Positions 16,309 to 25,557 of a stretch of 53,862 nt of DNA are shown here, in pieces. The notes under the pieces were generated by a model that had not been told where the DNA came from, made no database searches, and saw only the letters and a program-made list of their open reading frames with translations. Numbering within the stretch: position 1 is the stretch's first letter; each line of letters begins with the position of its first letter. Made by a program: the position numbers and the translations under genes. The DNA is from Pseudomonas duriflava (GTDB lineage Bacteria > Pseudomonadota > Gammaproteobacteria > Pseudomonadales > Pseudomonadaceae). Location: positions 1-53,862 of the forward strand of contig NZ_VLKY01000019.1 in the NCBI RefSeq assembly GCF_007830155.1, in the 5' to 3' direction.

Positions 16309-16623
16309 ATGAAGGCTTACCTTGCTACTGACGGCTGTGTTCACCTTGTTTTGAAGACGCAGGCCGAGATCGATGCACTCTGGTCCATTGCCAGTCACAT
16401 CGGCGGAACGACCCAGACCCTGCGGGCAGTGTTTTGTGACGGCACAACGGCCGAGCCGGGCCTTCAGGACGCCCTGCTGCCCTTTGCCTCAAGGCATGAA
16501 ACCGATACCCCCAACCTCCAGCCGGGCGATCCCAGCGCGGTGCTGGAAAACCAGTACGGCCAGTATCTGGACGGCACCCTGTTCTTTCGCCCGCTCGCTC
16601 GGCGCAGGGGCAGCCATGTTTAG
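16309..16623 (+). CDS. Unknown small protein, first gene of the topB operon
   Basis: 104 residues, ATG preceded by GGAG at a suitable distance. No membrane span; the sequence (MKAYLATDGCVHLVLKTQAE start) is not recognised. It is the first gene after the divergent operator and overlaps the following lipoprotein gene by 8 bp. GC content fits the backbone. Its place suggests it belongs to the conjugation-associated operon, but no function can be given. Confidence 0.6.
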   Translation: MKAYLATDGCVHLVLKTQAEIDALWSIASHIGGTTQTLRAVFCDGTTAEPGLQDALLPFASRHETDTPNLQPGDPSAVLENQYGQYLDGTLFFRPLARRRGSHV

Positions 16624-17383
16624 GATCATTCTTCCCCTTGCCCTGGCCACCGCTGCGTTGTCCGGCTGCATGGGCCTGCAGGGCAGGCCTCACCCGCTGC
16701 CTGAAATACCGGACGAGCCCTCGCTCGAATGGGTAGAGATGAACCTGCCCGAGTTCAAGCGCATCACTGAGCAATACCCGACCGAGGAAAACCGGGCCGC
16801 GCTTAACCGTCTGGAAATGTATGTGGCCTACTATAAGGAGCTTGAGCTGCGGGCCGGGCGGGTCAACCGCGCCCTGTCACTGGCATGGATCAACACGGGC
16901 CGCGCCGGTGCCGCCATGCGCCAGCCCGCCTACGTCCACGCGCTGGGCGGTGACTTCAACACCGAGACCCGTAATGGCGCTGCGCCTGATCCACGGCGCG
17001 GCATTGTCTACGACCCCACCCGCGCCCGGACGCCAGCCGTACCCATGGTGCCGGTGACGCATACCCAGACCTTTGCTGCACGTCCAGACCGGGCGCGTGG
17101 CTACTCCATTTACGAGACCTCCCGCTGGGTACGCTACTGCGACAACGGCAAGGGCATGGATGAAGCCGACTGGCAGTTTGTGACCGATGAAGGTCAGCAG
17201 CTGGGCATTCCTGACTACCTCACCGGACGATGCCGCGCGCCCGCCTATGACTACAACAGTTACCTCGCGGCATGGCGGGGCTTTTGTAGCCGATCAGACC
17301 TCTCGGCGCCGACCCGCGCCATCGTGAAAAGCAGTGTGCGGCCCAAGTCCATTGGCGGCTGCGCGGCCCTGAACATCCACTGA
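16616..17383 (+). CDS. Lipoprotein of the conjugative element
   Basis: 255 residues with a lipoprotein signal peptide (lipobox ALSGCMG, Cys at about 18). The mature part has a helical segment (EYPTEENRAALNRLEMYVAY-like, about 50-72) and a C-terminal region with four cysteines (YCDNGKG, GRCRAP, GFCSRS, GGCAAL), likely two disulphides in the periplasm. A comparable layout (helical part then cysteine-rich tail) is seen in periplasmic TraF/TraW-like and ICE lipoproteins, but I cannot assign it. The start overlaps the previous gene; the next gene follows after 18 bp. Confidence 0.65.
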   Translation: MFRIILPLALATAALSGCMGLQGRPHPLPEIPDEPSLEWVEMNLPEFKRITEQYPTEENRAALNRLEMYVAYYKELELRAGRVNRALSLAWINTGRAGAAMRQPAYVHALGGDFNTETRNGAAPDPRRGIVYDPTRARTPAVPMVPVTHTQTFAARPDRARGYSIYETSRWVRYCDNGKGMDEADWQFVTDEGQQLGIPDYLTGRCRAPAYDYNSYLAAWRGFCSRSDLSAPTRAIVKSSVRPKSIGGCAALNIH

Positions 17384-17401
17384 TCCTGACGGAGCCGGAC
17401 C

Positions 17402-18556
17402 ATGACAACACCTACTGATGAAACAGTACTTCCCGAGATCAAGGCGGAGCGCGAACCTGAAAGGGAGAAGAAACAAAAGTCACCTAAAAGGATGACGCTT
17501 CTGGCCGTGGCCATCCTCTGCGGACTCGGAATCTCGTACATAGCCACCCACCAGGGCAAGCCGGAACATTCGATCCCACAGACGCCCGTCAGCAATGATG
17601 TGCCGATGGCGCAGGGCACCGATCCGGCATTAAAGAGAGAGGCGGCTCAGCTGGATACCGCAGCGCCTGAATCAGCCAGGGAGGCAGCCGATGTCGGGAC
17701 CTCACATACCTCCTTCGCTATCGACCCGGACGCCGACTTTGAAGAGGATGAATTCGCAGGCGAAGCATCGCCTCTACCCATCCAGGCACCGGAACACCGG
17801 ATCACCCGCGAGGGTGTAGAGACGGTTCCGCCTACAACGGAGCCTGTTGAAGAGGAGATGACCGCTGGCGCATCGCCTGAAACCACTCCAACCCCTGCCT
17901 CAGAGGATAAGACGCAGCCAGTTGCTAGTAGCGCTACGGCACCAGCCAACCCCCCCCAGAAAGGGCAGGATGAGGTATCACCACCCGAGGAAGACCTCGC
18001 CAGCTTTGGCTACAGCATCAAGCCCAGTCAGGTAGGTACACCTCCCGAAGCTGAGGATAGACACCAGAAGCGACTGGCAGCGCTGGCGCAGACCCCGGCC
18101 TACCAGAATATGGTAACCGCCGTGGGCATACGGGTAGGCCAGAACTGGCGCGCACCCGAGGACTACGAGAAGCATGGTGCACAGGTCCGGGTGAAAGTGG
18201 GACCGGACGGCGTCATGACCGGGTTTGAAGTGATCCGCTCTTCCCATAATGACGCCTACAACAAATCAGTTATCAGCGCGGCCGTCGAGGCGTCTCCCTT
18301 TATCGAGATCAACACACTGCCCGCAGCCGATCGGGATGCCGTCACCGAATTCACCCTGAACTTTGGTCGCAGGATTTCGGATGCCGAGCACAGCGCGGCT
18401 AACGGGTCGGCTTTGCCTGAAGATCTGCCCGAGCAGGCTCAGACTGAGGACGTCACAAGCGGTCCGCTGGCGGCGGCTCCCATGGCTGCCCGCACTGTTC
18501 AGGACCCGCTCAAGGCCATGTTTGAAACCAGCCATGCGATGACCGGAGGCCAGTGA
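17402..18556 (+). CDS. TonB/TolA-like energy-transducing envelope protein
   Basis: 384 residues: a charged cytoplasmic N-terminus, one transmembrane helix (about 31-48), a long Pro/Glu/Thr-rich linker to about 195, and a C-terminal TolA/TonB-like domain around 225-320 (VGIRVGQNWRAPEDY then VRVKVGPDGVMTGFEVIRSS). This is the layout of TonB or TolA, which span the periplasm. The family is known to move force or bind outer membrane partners. It lacks ExbB/ExbD or TolQ/R partners here, so it may rely on host ones. A second, shorter TonB-like gene lies 200 bp downstream. Confidence 0.75.
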   Translation: MTTPTDETVLPEIKAEREPEREKKQKSPKRMTLLAVAILCGLGISYIATHQGKPEHSIPQTPVSNDVPMAQGTDPALKREAAQLDTAAPESAREAADVGTSHTSFAIDPDADFEEDEFAGEASPLPIQAPEHRITREGVETVPPTTEPVEEEMTAGASPETTPTPASEDKTQPVASSATAPANPPQKGQDEVSPPEEDLASFGYSIKPSQVGTPPEAEDRHQKRLAALAQTPAYQNMVTAVGIRVGQNWRAPEDYEKHGAQVRVKVGPDGVMTGFEVIRSSHNDAYNKSVISAAVEASPFIEINTLPAADRDAVTEFTLNFGRRISDAEHSAANGSALPEDLPEQAQTEDVTSGPLAAAPMAARTVQDPLKAMFETSHAMTGGQ

Positions 18557-18765
18557 TGGACGCCGTGCAGGTGAATGAAGACTCCTACAGAGACCTTCTG
18601 GTCATGCTCTCCGAAGCCGCCAACGCGCAGAGCCCGCTGGATGCTGTATGCCTGATTACGTTCACGCTGCAGGACATCCAGAAAAACCACCGGCTTCCCC
18701 AGCTTGAGGACATGGTGCGCGACTGGAAGCTGCTCTATGCCCAGCATCAGGAGAAACGCTCATGA
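18556..18765 (+). CDS. Small unknown protein between the two TonB-like genes
   Basis: 69 residues from the ATG at 18556-18558, which overlaps the stop of the previous gene (TGATG) and follows a GGAGG site. The next gene starts inside its stop (ATGA). Helical, soluble, acidic, with no motif recognised. The tight coupling on both sides supports it as a real gene. Confidence 0.6.
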   Translation: MDAVQVNEDSYRDLLVMLSEAANAQSPLDAVCLITFTLQDIQKNHRLPQLEDMVRDWKLLYAQHQEKRS

Positions 18766-19376
18766 TTCCTCAGCTGGTGGCGCTGGGCGTCATTGTCGCG
18801 CTGCTCTACTCAACCAATGTGCTGTTTTTCGACAAGGACGATATCCCCGAGGGGAACGCACCGGAGTCCAGCCAGCAAAGTCCCGGCGGACGAGACATTG
18901 CCCAGGCCTTCAACCTGGTCAATCAGGAACTGCTGGGCAAGCTCAAGGACGGTAATGGCACCCATGTTACGGATTTTACCGGCCCGGAAAAGGAAGAGGC
19001 CGAGCGCAAGGCACAGGAGCGCCGCCAGGCTGATATCGAGGAAGTACGCACCGTCGCCGCTGAAATTGCCGAGGAGATCGGGCTGAACTGGCGTATCAGT
19101 GAGGAGCTGTATGCCCAGAACTACGCCATCGTGGCCATTACCTTAAAGGACAGTGGCAAGGTCGCTGCGGTCGAAACGCTTTACTCCACCGAAAACCGTT
19201 TCTTTGATAACAGCCTGCGTCGTGCCATCCGCAAGGGCGAGCCCTATCGCCAGTTCAAGGACATGACCACCCGCCAGCGCGAGCAGCTTACCGAGATCGT
19301 GCTGCACTTTGGCGCAGGCAAGCCTCCCACCGACCGCCAACTGGCCTCGATCAGACGATCAAGGGGTGATTTATGA
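18762..19376 (+). CDS. Second TonB/TolA-like protein
   Basis: 204 residues: one N-terminal hydrophobic helix (about 4-22), a charged alpha-helical stretch rich in E, K and R (about 70-105), and a C-terminal domain (about 110-190) with EEIGLNWRISEELYAQN and NSLRRAIRKGEPYRQF. The pattern parallels the C-terminal domain of the preceding TolA-like protein, so the two may have a common origin. It overlaps both neighbours by 4 bp, as expected for coupled translation. Confidence 0.68.
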   Translation: MIPQLVALGVIVALLYSTNVLFFDKDDIPEGNAPESSQQSPGGRDIAQAFNLVNQELLGKLKDGNGTHVTDFTGPEKEEAERKAQERRQADIEEVRTVAAEIAEEIGLNWRISEELYAQNYAIVAITLKDSGKVAAVETLYSTENRFFDNSLRRAIRKGEPYRQFKDMTTRQREQLTEIVLHFGAGKPPTDRQLASIRRSRGDL

Positions 19377-21601
19377 GTGTGGACGTGTATCTGGCCGAAA
19401 AGCCCAGGCAGGGCCGCGCGCTGGCTGCGGTACTTGGCTGTGACAGGACCGGCAAGGGCTGTATGCACAATGGCAAAGGCACCTTTGTTACCTGGTGCAT
19501 TGGTCATCTCCTGCAGGCGCTAAAGCCCGATGATTATTCCGAAGCGTGGAAAGGCTGGACGCTGGATCACCTGCCCATGGTGCCCGGCGAGTGGAAGCAC
19601 CAGCCCAACGACAAGACCCGCGATCAGCTCAGGATTGTTTCTGAACTCCTGAAAAAAGCCGGAAAGGTCTATATCTCCACCGACTTTGACCGCGAAGGAG
19701 AAGCCATTGCCCGCAACGTCATCCGTTACGCCGGTTATCAGGGGCCGCTGTACAGGGTGTGCATCAAGGCCCTGAACCCCAAGGGGCTGCGCAAGGCGCT
19801 GGACAGCATCGTGCCGGGCAAGGAGACCATCAACCTCTACCACTCTGCGGTGTGCCGTGAACGCTCCGACTGGCTGGTCGGCATGAACGGGACGCGCCTG
19901 TTTACCCTCATTGCCCGTGGGGCAGGTTTTCAGGAAACCCTGCATGTCGGCCGTGTGGTCTGCCCCATGATCAATCTGGTGGTCACCCGTCATCAGGCTA
20001 TCGCCAACTTTGTTCCCAGGAGCTACTGGGACCTGTGGGCCGATGTCTCCGTACAGCGTGGCCAGTTCCGGGCCAAGTGGGTACCGCCGGAAGAATGCAC
20101 GGACGAGGCCGGACGCTGCATCAACAAGACGCTGGCCGAGCAGACTGCCGCGCAGCTGACAGGAACTGGCGGTGTGATCGAGAAGGCCGAGACGACACCC
20201 TCTAAAGAGAGTGCGCCCCTACCCTTCCACCTGAACAGTCTTCAGCAGTACGGCAACGTGCGCTATGGCTATACCGCTGACGAAGTACTCGCCGCGGCCC
20301 AGTCGCTGTACGAGAACCATCAGGCCATCTCCTACCCCCGTACCGAATGCCGGTACCTGCCGGAAAACATGCACGCCGAAGCACCCGAGGTGATGCAGGC
20401 CCTTATCCTGAGTGATGCCTCTATCTCTGGGCTGGTGGCTGGCGCGGACCTCAAACGCAAGGGCCGATGCTTTAACGACAGGCAGCTCGAAGGCAAAAGC
20501 CATGAGGCAATCATTCCAACAGCCGAAAAGATCAATCTCTCTTCACTTACGGAGATTGAGCGCAATCTCTACGACGCCATCCGCCGCTTCTACATCGCCC
20601 AGTTCTATGAGCACCATGAATTCAACCGCACGGTGATCCATGTCCGGGCAGGTAAGCACGAGTTCATGGCCAAAGGACGCCAGCCTACGAAACAGGGCTG
20701 GAAGATCCTGTTTCCGGACACTGAAGCCTTTAGCGAAGCTGATAATAATGAAGAGGATGAGAGCGAGGAGCAGAGCAGCGCGCTTCCCCCAGTCAACCAG
20801 GGTGAACCGGCCATCATCAGCGGGCCGGAAGTCTCAGGTAAACATACTCGGCATCCGCCCTACTTTACCGAGGCTACCCTGCTCTCGGCCATGGAGCACA
20901 TCAGCCGCTACGTCACCGAAGAACAGTTCCGGCGCATCCTCAAGGAAACCTCGGGACTCGGTACACCCGCTACTCGCGCCAGCATCATCAAGACCGCCGT
21001 GGATCGTGGCTACCTGATCCGCAAGAAGCGCCAGCTGCATGCCAGCGACAAGGCCGTGGCCCTCATGAAAGCCCTGCCCCCCGCACTCAAGTCACCCGGC
21101 CTTACCGCCGCGTGGGAGCAGGAGCTGGAGCGCGTCGCACGCGGTGAAGTCAGTCAGGACGAGTTCATGCGCAAGATCACTGACTGGGTGTCGCGCATTG
21201 TTCATGGTTTTAAAGCCAGCCTTACGGCCACTGAGGGACAAGGTAGTACTCAAGCTGCTGCCCTGAAACAAACCTTTAGCGAGGCGCGCGGCACAGTTCA
21301 CAAATGCTTCGCCTGCGGTGCTGAGCTGCGCCGGGTCAAGGGCAAGCAAGGCTTCTTCTGGGGCTGCGCCAACCGCGACACCTGCAACAAGACCTTTCCC
21401 GATCAGAAGGGCCTGCCGCAAAAGCCCATCAGCGAGGAGGACCGTCCCCTGTGTGGGGACTGCGGTCGCCCGATGACCCTTCGCCTAGGCAAGAAAAAGG
21501 AGGCCAAACGCGCCAGCCGGTTCTGGGGCTGTTCGGGCTATCCCGAGTGTCGTGCCATTGCGCCCTATACCAAACCCAAGAGAGATCCACTGGAGGCATG
21601 A
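19373..21601 (+). CDS. topB: DNA topoisomerase III (type IA)
   Basis: 742 residues. The Toprim domain has VYISTDFDREGEAIARN (about 98-114), and the nucleophile tyrosine lies in ISYPRTECRYLP near residue 321. The C-terminus carries two zinc-ribbon-like clusters, CFACGAEL...GCANRDTCNK and CGDCGRPM...WGCSGYPEC. It relaxes or decatenates single-stranded regions of DNA. Type IA topoisomerases are common in conjugative plasmids and ICEs with MobH relaxases, where they may resolve transfer or replication intermediates. It overlaps the TonB-like gene by ATGA and is followed directly by the peptidase gene. Confidence 0.93.
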   Translation: MSVDVYLAEKPRQGRALAAVLGCDRTGKGCMHNGKGTFVTWCIGHLLQALKPDDYSEAWKGWTLDHLPMVPGEWKHQPNDKTRDQLRIVSELLKKAGKVYISTDFDREGEAIARNVIRYAGYQGPLYRVCIKALNPKGLRKALDSIVPGKETINLYHSAVCRERSDWLVGMNGTRLFTLIARGAGFQETLHVGRVVCPMINLVVTRHQAIANFVPRSYWDLWADVSVQRGQFRAKWVPPEECTDEAGRCINKTLAEQTAAQLTGTGGVIEKAETTPSKESAPLPFHLNSLQQYGNVRYGYTADEVLAAAQSLYENHQAISYPRTECRYLPENMHAEAPEVMQALILSDASISGLVAGADLKRKGRCFNDRQLEGKSHEAIIPTAEKINLSSLTEIERNLYDAIRRFYIAQFYEHHEFNRTVIHVRAGKHEFMAKGRQPTKQGWKILFPDTEAFSEADNNEEDESEEQSSALPPVNQGEPAIISGPEVSGKHTRHPPYFTEATLLSAMEHISRYVTEEQFRRILKETSGLGTPATRASIIKTAVDRGYLIRKKRQLHASDKAVALMKALPPALKSPGLTAAWEQELERVARGEVSQDEFMRKITDWVSRIVHGFKASLTATEGQGSTQAAALKQTFSEARGTVHKCFACGAELRRVKGKQGFFWGCANRDTCNKTFPDQKGLPQKPISEEDRPLCGDCGRPMTLRLGKKKEAKRASRFWGCSGYPECRAIAPYTKPKRDPLEA

Positions 21602-21603
21602 CG

Positions 21604-22659
21604 ATGAGTTGGTTTAAACGCAATCGAAGTAGCGATGTACCGCCCTATTCCCCGGATGACTCCATCGAGGTCCTGCAGGAGCGCCAGCGCCTCATGCAGA
21701 TCCACACCTTTGACAAGTGGGTCTCGGGCACCGTCAAGCAGAGCCGTGCCCGGCACCGCTGGACCCTAATCTTCAAGGGCATGCTGCTCCTGATCGTCCT
21801 GCTCAGCGCCTTTAACACCTGGTACTTCCTGCGCCTGTTTGATGAGTCCTCGGAAGTGGCCGATGGCGCCAGCCATGTAGGTGTCGTGGACGTAATGGGG
21901 CCGATTGATGCCCAGCAGCCTGCCAACGCCGACCGCATCAACAGTGGTCTGCGCCAGGCCATGGAAAACCCCAACACCGTGGCGGTGGCCATCCGCATCA
22001 ACAGCCCCGGTGGCAGTCCGGTCCAGTCCAAGCGGGTCTATGACGAGATCCGCTACGAAAGCCAGCGGCATCCGGAAAAACCCATCTTTGCCGTGATCGA
22101 GGACATTGGTGCAAGCGGCGCCTACTACATTGCCTCGGCCACCAAGGAGATCTATGCCTCGCCTACGGCCATTGTGGGGTCGATTGGCGTGATCAGTACC
22201 GGCTTTGGCTTTGACAAGACCATCAAGCTCCTTGATGTCGAGCGCCGCGTGTATACCGCCGGCACCAGCAAGTCGATGCTGGACCCCTTCTCCCCGGCCA
22301 GGGATGAGCAGGTCCAGTACTGGAAGACCGTGCTGGGCGCGACTCACCAGCGGTTTATTGCAGACGTAAAGCAGGGCCGTGAAGATCGTCTCAAGCCTAC
22401 CGAGGGCATGTTTGAGGGACTGGTCTGGGAAGCCGGTACCGCCAAGAACATTGGCATCATTGATGACCAACTGACCCTTGAGCAGCTTGTGCGCAGATTG
22501 GTGCCGGACGATGACGGCAAGCTCAAGATGAAAAACTACACCCCGCGCCTGAGTCCGTTTGCCGACTTCAAGAAGGGCATCTCGCTGAGCTTTCAGGAGG
22601 CGCTGGGTATACACACCGAGCAAGGCTACAGCTCGCCCGTCAGGTTGATGATTCCTTAA
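21604..22659 (+). CDS. S49-family signal peptide peptidase (SppA/SohB-like)
   Basis: 351 residues from the ATG at 21604 (GGAGG seven bases upstream; another ATG at 21598 sits too close to it). One transmembrane helix (about 55-77) is followed by the S49 protease domain. The nucleophile serine is in DIGASGAYYIAS, the family GSIGV motif is present, and a lysine in TAGTSKSMLDPFSP sits where the general base of the short SppA form lies. It would cleave membrane peptides from the periplasmic side. Its presence in a conjugation-linked operon suggests processing of signal peptides or envelope proteins during pore assembly. Confidence 0.88.
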   Translation: MSWFKRNRSSDVPPYSPDDSIEVLQERQRLMQIHTFDKWVSGTVKQSRARHRWTLIFKGMLLLIVLLSAFNTWYFLRLFDESSEVADGASHVGVVDVMGPIDAQQPANADRINSGLRQAMENPNTVAVAIRINSPGGSPVQSKRVYDEIRYESQRHPEKPIFAVIEDIGASGAYYIASATKEIYASPTAIVGSIGVISTGFGFDKTIKLLDVERRVYTAGTSKSMLDPFSPARDEQVQYWKTVLGATHQRFIADVKQGREDRLKPTEGMFEGLVWEAGTAKNIGIIDDQLTLEQLVRRLVPDDDGKLKMKNYTPRLSPFADFKKGISLSFQEALGIHTEQGYSSPVRLMIP

Positions 22660-22723
22660 CCCTCCGCCATGTGGCCCTGCATGAGCCCGCTTGTGCAGGT
22701 GCCTGTTTAGCAGGAAAACCGTC

Positions 22724-23551
22724 ATGACACAGTTACTTGCTCTCTTGGGTGTGACCGCCGCTGTGCTGGCCCTGACCGGCCTTGCCAAGCATTTCCTGAT
22801 CGCCAATCCCAAACTACCGACGTGGCCCGCCTATGCCTTTACCGGCATGGTGGGCTCCCCTGTTCGGGAGACTGCACGCGCCATTGTCTGTTTGTGCATG
22901 GGCTTCAAGCTCACCCGCATTGCCCTGTACAAGCGCAATGATGCAGACGGCACGCTGGGCTATGTGGACTACACCTTTTTTCCCGGCCCGCTCAGTTACA
23001 TAGGGCGTGCGCTGGAAGGCCTCGCACCCTGCGCCGTGGGTGCGCTGCTCCTGTGTCTGCTGACCGGTATTGCCTATGACGTCCCTACTCCCCCGCAGGA
23101 CGTCATGGGAATCCTCTACTGGATTCCCGAGGCCCTGACTGAAATCCTCTGGAGCCTGTGGACCGAGGCCGACAGCGATCCCTTGAGCCTGCTCATCATT
23201 ACCGGTTTGTTTCTCGTTGCCCTGCATGCAGTACCCACCCTGACGGATCTGCACAGGCTGAGCTATGGCCTGATTACCTTTACCCCTATTGTGCTGTTTA
23301 TTGGCGCTCTGCTCTGGTTTATCCGCTCGGCCCACTTTCCCTATATCGAAGGGTTATTCATTCAGGTCGAGCGCTGGTTGATCCCAGGCACCTATGACGC
23401 CGTTCAGTGGATAGCGGTGAGCATTCTCATGCTGTGTGTAGCGGCTGTACTGTCCGCGATGCTGTTTGTAGTCATCCCGACGCTTGCTGTCTCTGTCTGG
23501 CACAAGCTGACCCGCAAGCCCGTCGCCAACCCGGAGGCTGTAGAACCATGA
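22724..23551 (+). CDS. Polytopic membrane protein, unknown
   Basis: 275 residues with about six hydrophobic segments (roughly 5-25, 50-62, 95-118, 155-175, 190-212, 235-262). An AGGA site precedes the ATG at 22724. The conserved-looking block GYVDYTFFPGPLSYIGRA lies between segments 2 and 3. No zinc-protease HExxH or transporter signature was found. It overlaps the following nuclease gene by ATGA. No function can be assigned. Confidence 0.65.
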   Translation: MTQLLALLGVTAAVLALTGLAKHFLIANPKLPTWPAYAFTGMVGSPVRETARAIVCLCMGFKLTRIALYKRNDADGTLGYVDYTFFPGPLSYIGRALEGLAPCAVGALLLCLLTGIAYDVPTPPQDVMGILYWIPEALTEILWSLWTEADSDPLSLLIITGLFLVALHAVPTLTDLHRLSYGLITFTPIVLFIGALLWFIRSAHFPYIEGLFIQVERWLIPGTYDAVQWIAVSILMLCVAAVLSAMLFVVIPTLAVSVWHKLTRKPVANPEAVEP

Positions 23552-24546
23552 GAGCGCCACTGGTCATGCTCGCGCTCATAGTCTCAGGCGTAGCATGGGC
23601 TGCCCCGGAAACCTACTACGACGCCAAGCACTTTCTGCGTAACGACATCTACGGTGATCAGAATGCTGGCGAGAAGGCCTCGGGCGACCTCTACTGCGGC
23701 TGCCAGTGGGAATGGGTAGGCCGTAGCGGCGGCGTGATGGATCATGAATCCTGCGGCTACCAGACCCGCGCCCTGCCCGACCGCGCCATTCGCCTTGAGT
23801 GGGAGCACATCCAGAGCGTCTGGTCCTTTGGCCACCAGCTCCAGTGCTCGCGCGAGGGCGGCTCGGGAGCCTGCCGGGCTGATCCCCTGTTCAACCGAAT
23901 TGATGCGGACCTGCACAACCTGGCGCCCGCTATTGGAGAAGCCAATGCCGATCGCGGCAGCTATCTGTACGGTGAGCTTCCGGGCAAGGCCAGTCGTTAT
24001 GGCCGCTGCGATCTCAGGATCGACCCAGCCTCGCGCACGGTTGAGCCACGTGATGCGGTGAAGGGCCTCATTGCCCGCACGCACTTCTACATGAGTGATC
24101 GCTACGGCATTACTCTTTCCCGGCTCCAACAAAAGCTCTTCATGGATTGGGACAAGCGCTTTCCAATCACCGAGTGGGAAAAGGAGCGAGACAACCGTAT
24201 TGCAAAAGTTATGGGACACCACAACCCCTTTGTAACCGGACAGGCCAGCTGGACGCTGGATCACAAGCCAGGCCTTGCCGGCATCATCCGGCGCGACAAG
24301 ACGGTCAAGGAACTCTTCCCGGACCTGCAGGCCTCTGCCTCAGATGATGCGGAAAAAGAGGAAATCGAACCGTTTGACCCGACCCGTACCGATGGGATGG
24401 TCTATGCCTCACGTCGAACCGGTACCTACTTTGTACCAATGCTCTGCCCTTCCTACCACTCGATCCCGGCGCGTATCCGGGTGGCCTATCGTACTGAGCG
24501 AGAAGCACAGGCAGATGGATTCAGGCGGGATGTGGAGTGTCGTTGA
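23548..24546 (+). CDS. Secreted endonuclease I family nuclease
   Basis: 332 residues with a cleavable signal peptide (cut after AWA, about residue 19). The Endonuclease_1 (EndA/Dns/NucM) signature is present: LEWEHIQSVWSFG with the catalytic histidine, RIDADLHNLAPAIGEANADR, and several paired cysteines. It should be a periplasmic or secreted, broad-specificity DNase acting on both single- and double-stranded DNA. It extends about 100 residues beyond E. coli EndA (AFTER about 235), with an unmatched C-terminal region. It ends the operon. In a conjugative element it might degrade incoming competing DNA or extracellular DNA; this is inference. Confidence 0.87.
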   Translation: MRAPLVMLALIVSGVAWAAPETYYDAKHFLRNDIYGDQNAGEKASGDLYCGCQWEWVGRSGGVMDHESCGYQTRALPDRAIRLEWEHIQSVWSFGHQLQCSREGGSGACRADPLFNRIDADLHNLAPAIGEANADRGSYLYGELPGKASRYGRCDLRIDPASRTVEPRDAVKGLIARTHFYMSDRYGITLSRLQQKLFMDWDKRFPITEWEKERDNRIAKVMGHHNPFVTGQASWTLDHKPGLAGIIRRDKTVKELFPDLQASASDDAEKEEIEPFDPTRTDGMVYASRRTGTYFVPMLCPSYHSIPARIRVAYRTEREAQADGFRRDVECR

Positions 24547-24706
24547 TACCATTTAAACAATGTGGCTACACGATGCAGTTTGGATACGGCTATAATTGTT
24601 TTACAAGCCTGCTACTTATTACATATAGAAATAGGCGTAAAAATTCTTGAACAAAATTCTCTGATAGAGGAGTGAGTTCCCATTCCATGTTACTCACAAC
24701 CTCAAG

Positions 24707-24732
24707 TACAACCATCCCAGTGGATGGTTGTA
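24707..24732. other. Hairpin downstream of the nuclease gene
   Basis: Perfect 10 bp inverted repeat TACAACCATC / GATGGTTGTA with a 6-base loop in the 234 bp gap between the convergent nuclease and curlin genes. No T run follows on either strand, so intrinsic termination is doubtful. A weaker hairpin, AGCCTG/CAGGCT, overlaps the curlin stop at 24765-24782. Confidence 0.5.
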
Positions 24733-24780
24733 TACACATGCGGGAACGGTTGGTAAATGCCAACAGCCTGACAATGCAGG

Positions 24781-25557
24781 CTATTGAATGATGCTGGCAC
24801 TATTACCTATTCCTGTCTGACTAAGCGTAGCATTGCTACCATTAGAATTAAGCAATTGCTCAACATAGGCTTTATTAAAGGAGCCTGATTGATTCACAAT
24901 AGCGTGACTCGATCCCTCATACGAGGCCTGTACCAGGCCAACGTCATTAAAGTCTCCATTTTGAGCAATCCGAATCGACCCGTTGTATTGGCCTGTCTGC
25001 GTAATATCTACCGTATTACTGTTGCCGTTGGTAGCTCCTTCGATTGTTTCAGTAATAGTAGTCTGACGTACTTGAATGATATTAGAGTCGCCTTCAACAC
25101 TATAGTCTATGCTACCCAGGACAGTGTTTTGCTCAATCGTTACACTATTGTCATTACCAACAGTACTACTTCGTATGCTAGAGGCGTAGCCTGACGAATC
25201 CTGCGCAATAAAAAGCTCATTGTTCGACCCAGTCTGGGACGCGTTTATAATGTGCTCAGCACTGCCTTGTCCTATCTCCGCCCTATTATTGTCTCCGCTC
25301 TGGCTAAAATCGATTTGATTCATAGACCCTTTTTGAATAATTGCCGCATAGTTACTATCACCCTGTGACTGTTGAAGACTTAACCTGTGATACTCCTCCT
25401 GTTGATAGACACTGGCGTAACTACTGGTCGCGGTTTGTTCAACGACAGCACTATGGTAGTCACCTTCCTGAGTAATCTCGCTAGTATTCATTTCAGCCAG
25501 GGCTGGTAGGCTAGCGGATAGGAGAGTCGCAACGGCAAGTGGTTTTATACTGAACAT
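24781..25557 (-). CDS. Curlin-repeat (CsgA/CsgB-like) amyloid protein
   Basis: 258 residues from the ATG at 25555-25557 (GGAG six bases upstream). A signal peptide ending PALAE (about 21) is followed by some ten degenerate repeats of about 22 residues with the curlin spacing of Q, G/S, N and Q (for example IDFSQSGDNNRAEIGQG, INASQTGSNNELFIAQ, VDITQTGQYNGSIRIAQ). Such repeats form beta-helical functional amyloid on the cell surface after export through CsgG. No csgG, csgE, csgF or second curlin gene is in the window, so export would depend on host genes. It is convergent with the conjugation operon and could aid mating contacts or biofilm. Confidence 0.85.
   Translation of the reverse strand: MFSIKPLAVATLLSASLPALAEMNTSEITQEGDYHSAVVEQTATSSYASVYQQEEYHRLSLQQSQGDSNYAAIIQKGSMNQIDFSQSGDNNRAEIGQGSAEHIINASQTGSNNELFIAQDSSGYASSIRSSTVGNDNSVTIEQNTVLGSIDYSVEGDSNIIQVRQTTITETIEGATNGNSNTVDITQTGQYNGSIRIAQNGDFNDVGLVQASYEGSSHAIVNQSGSFNKAYVEQLLNSNGSNATLSQTGIGNSASIIQ

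Noticed and set aside
21766-22812. Minus-strand 348-codon open frame across the S49 peptidase gene
   Set aside because: Antisense shadow of a gene with a clear active site.
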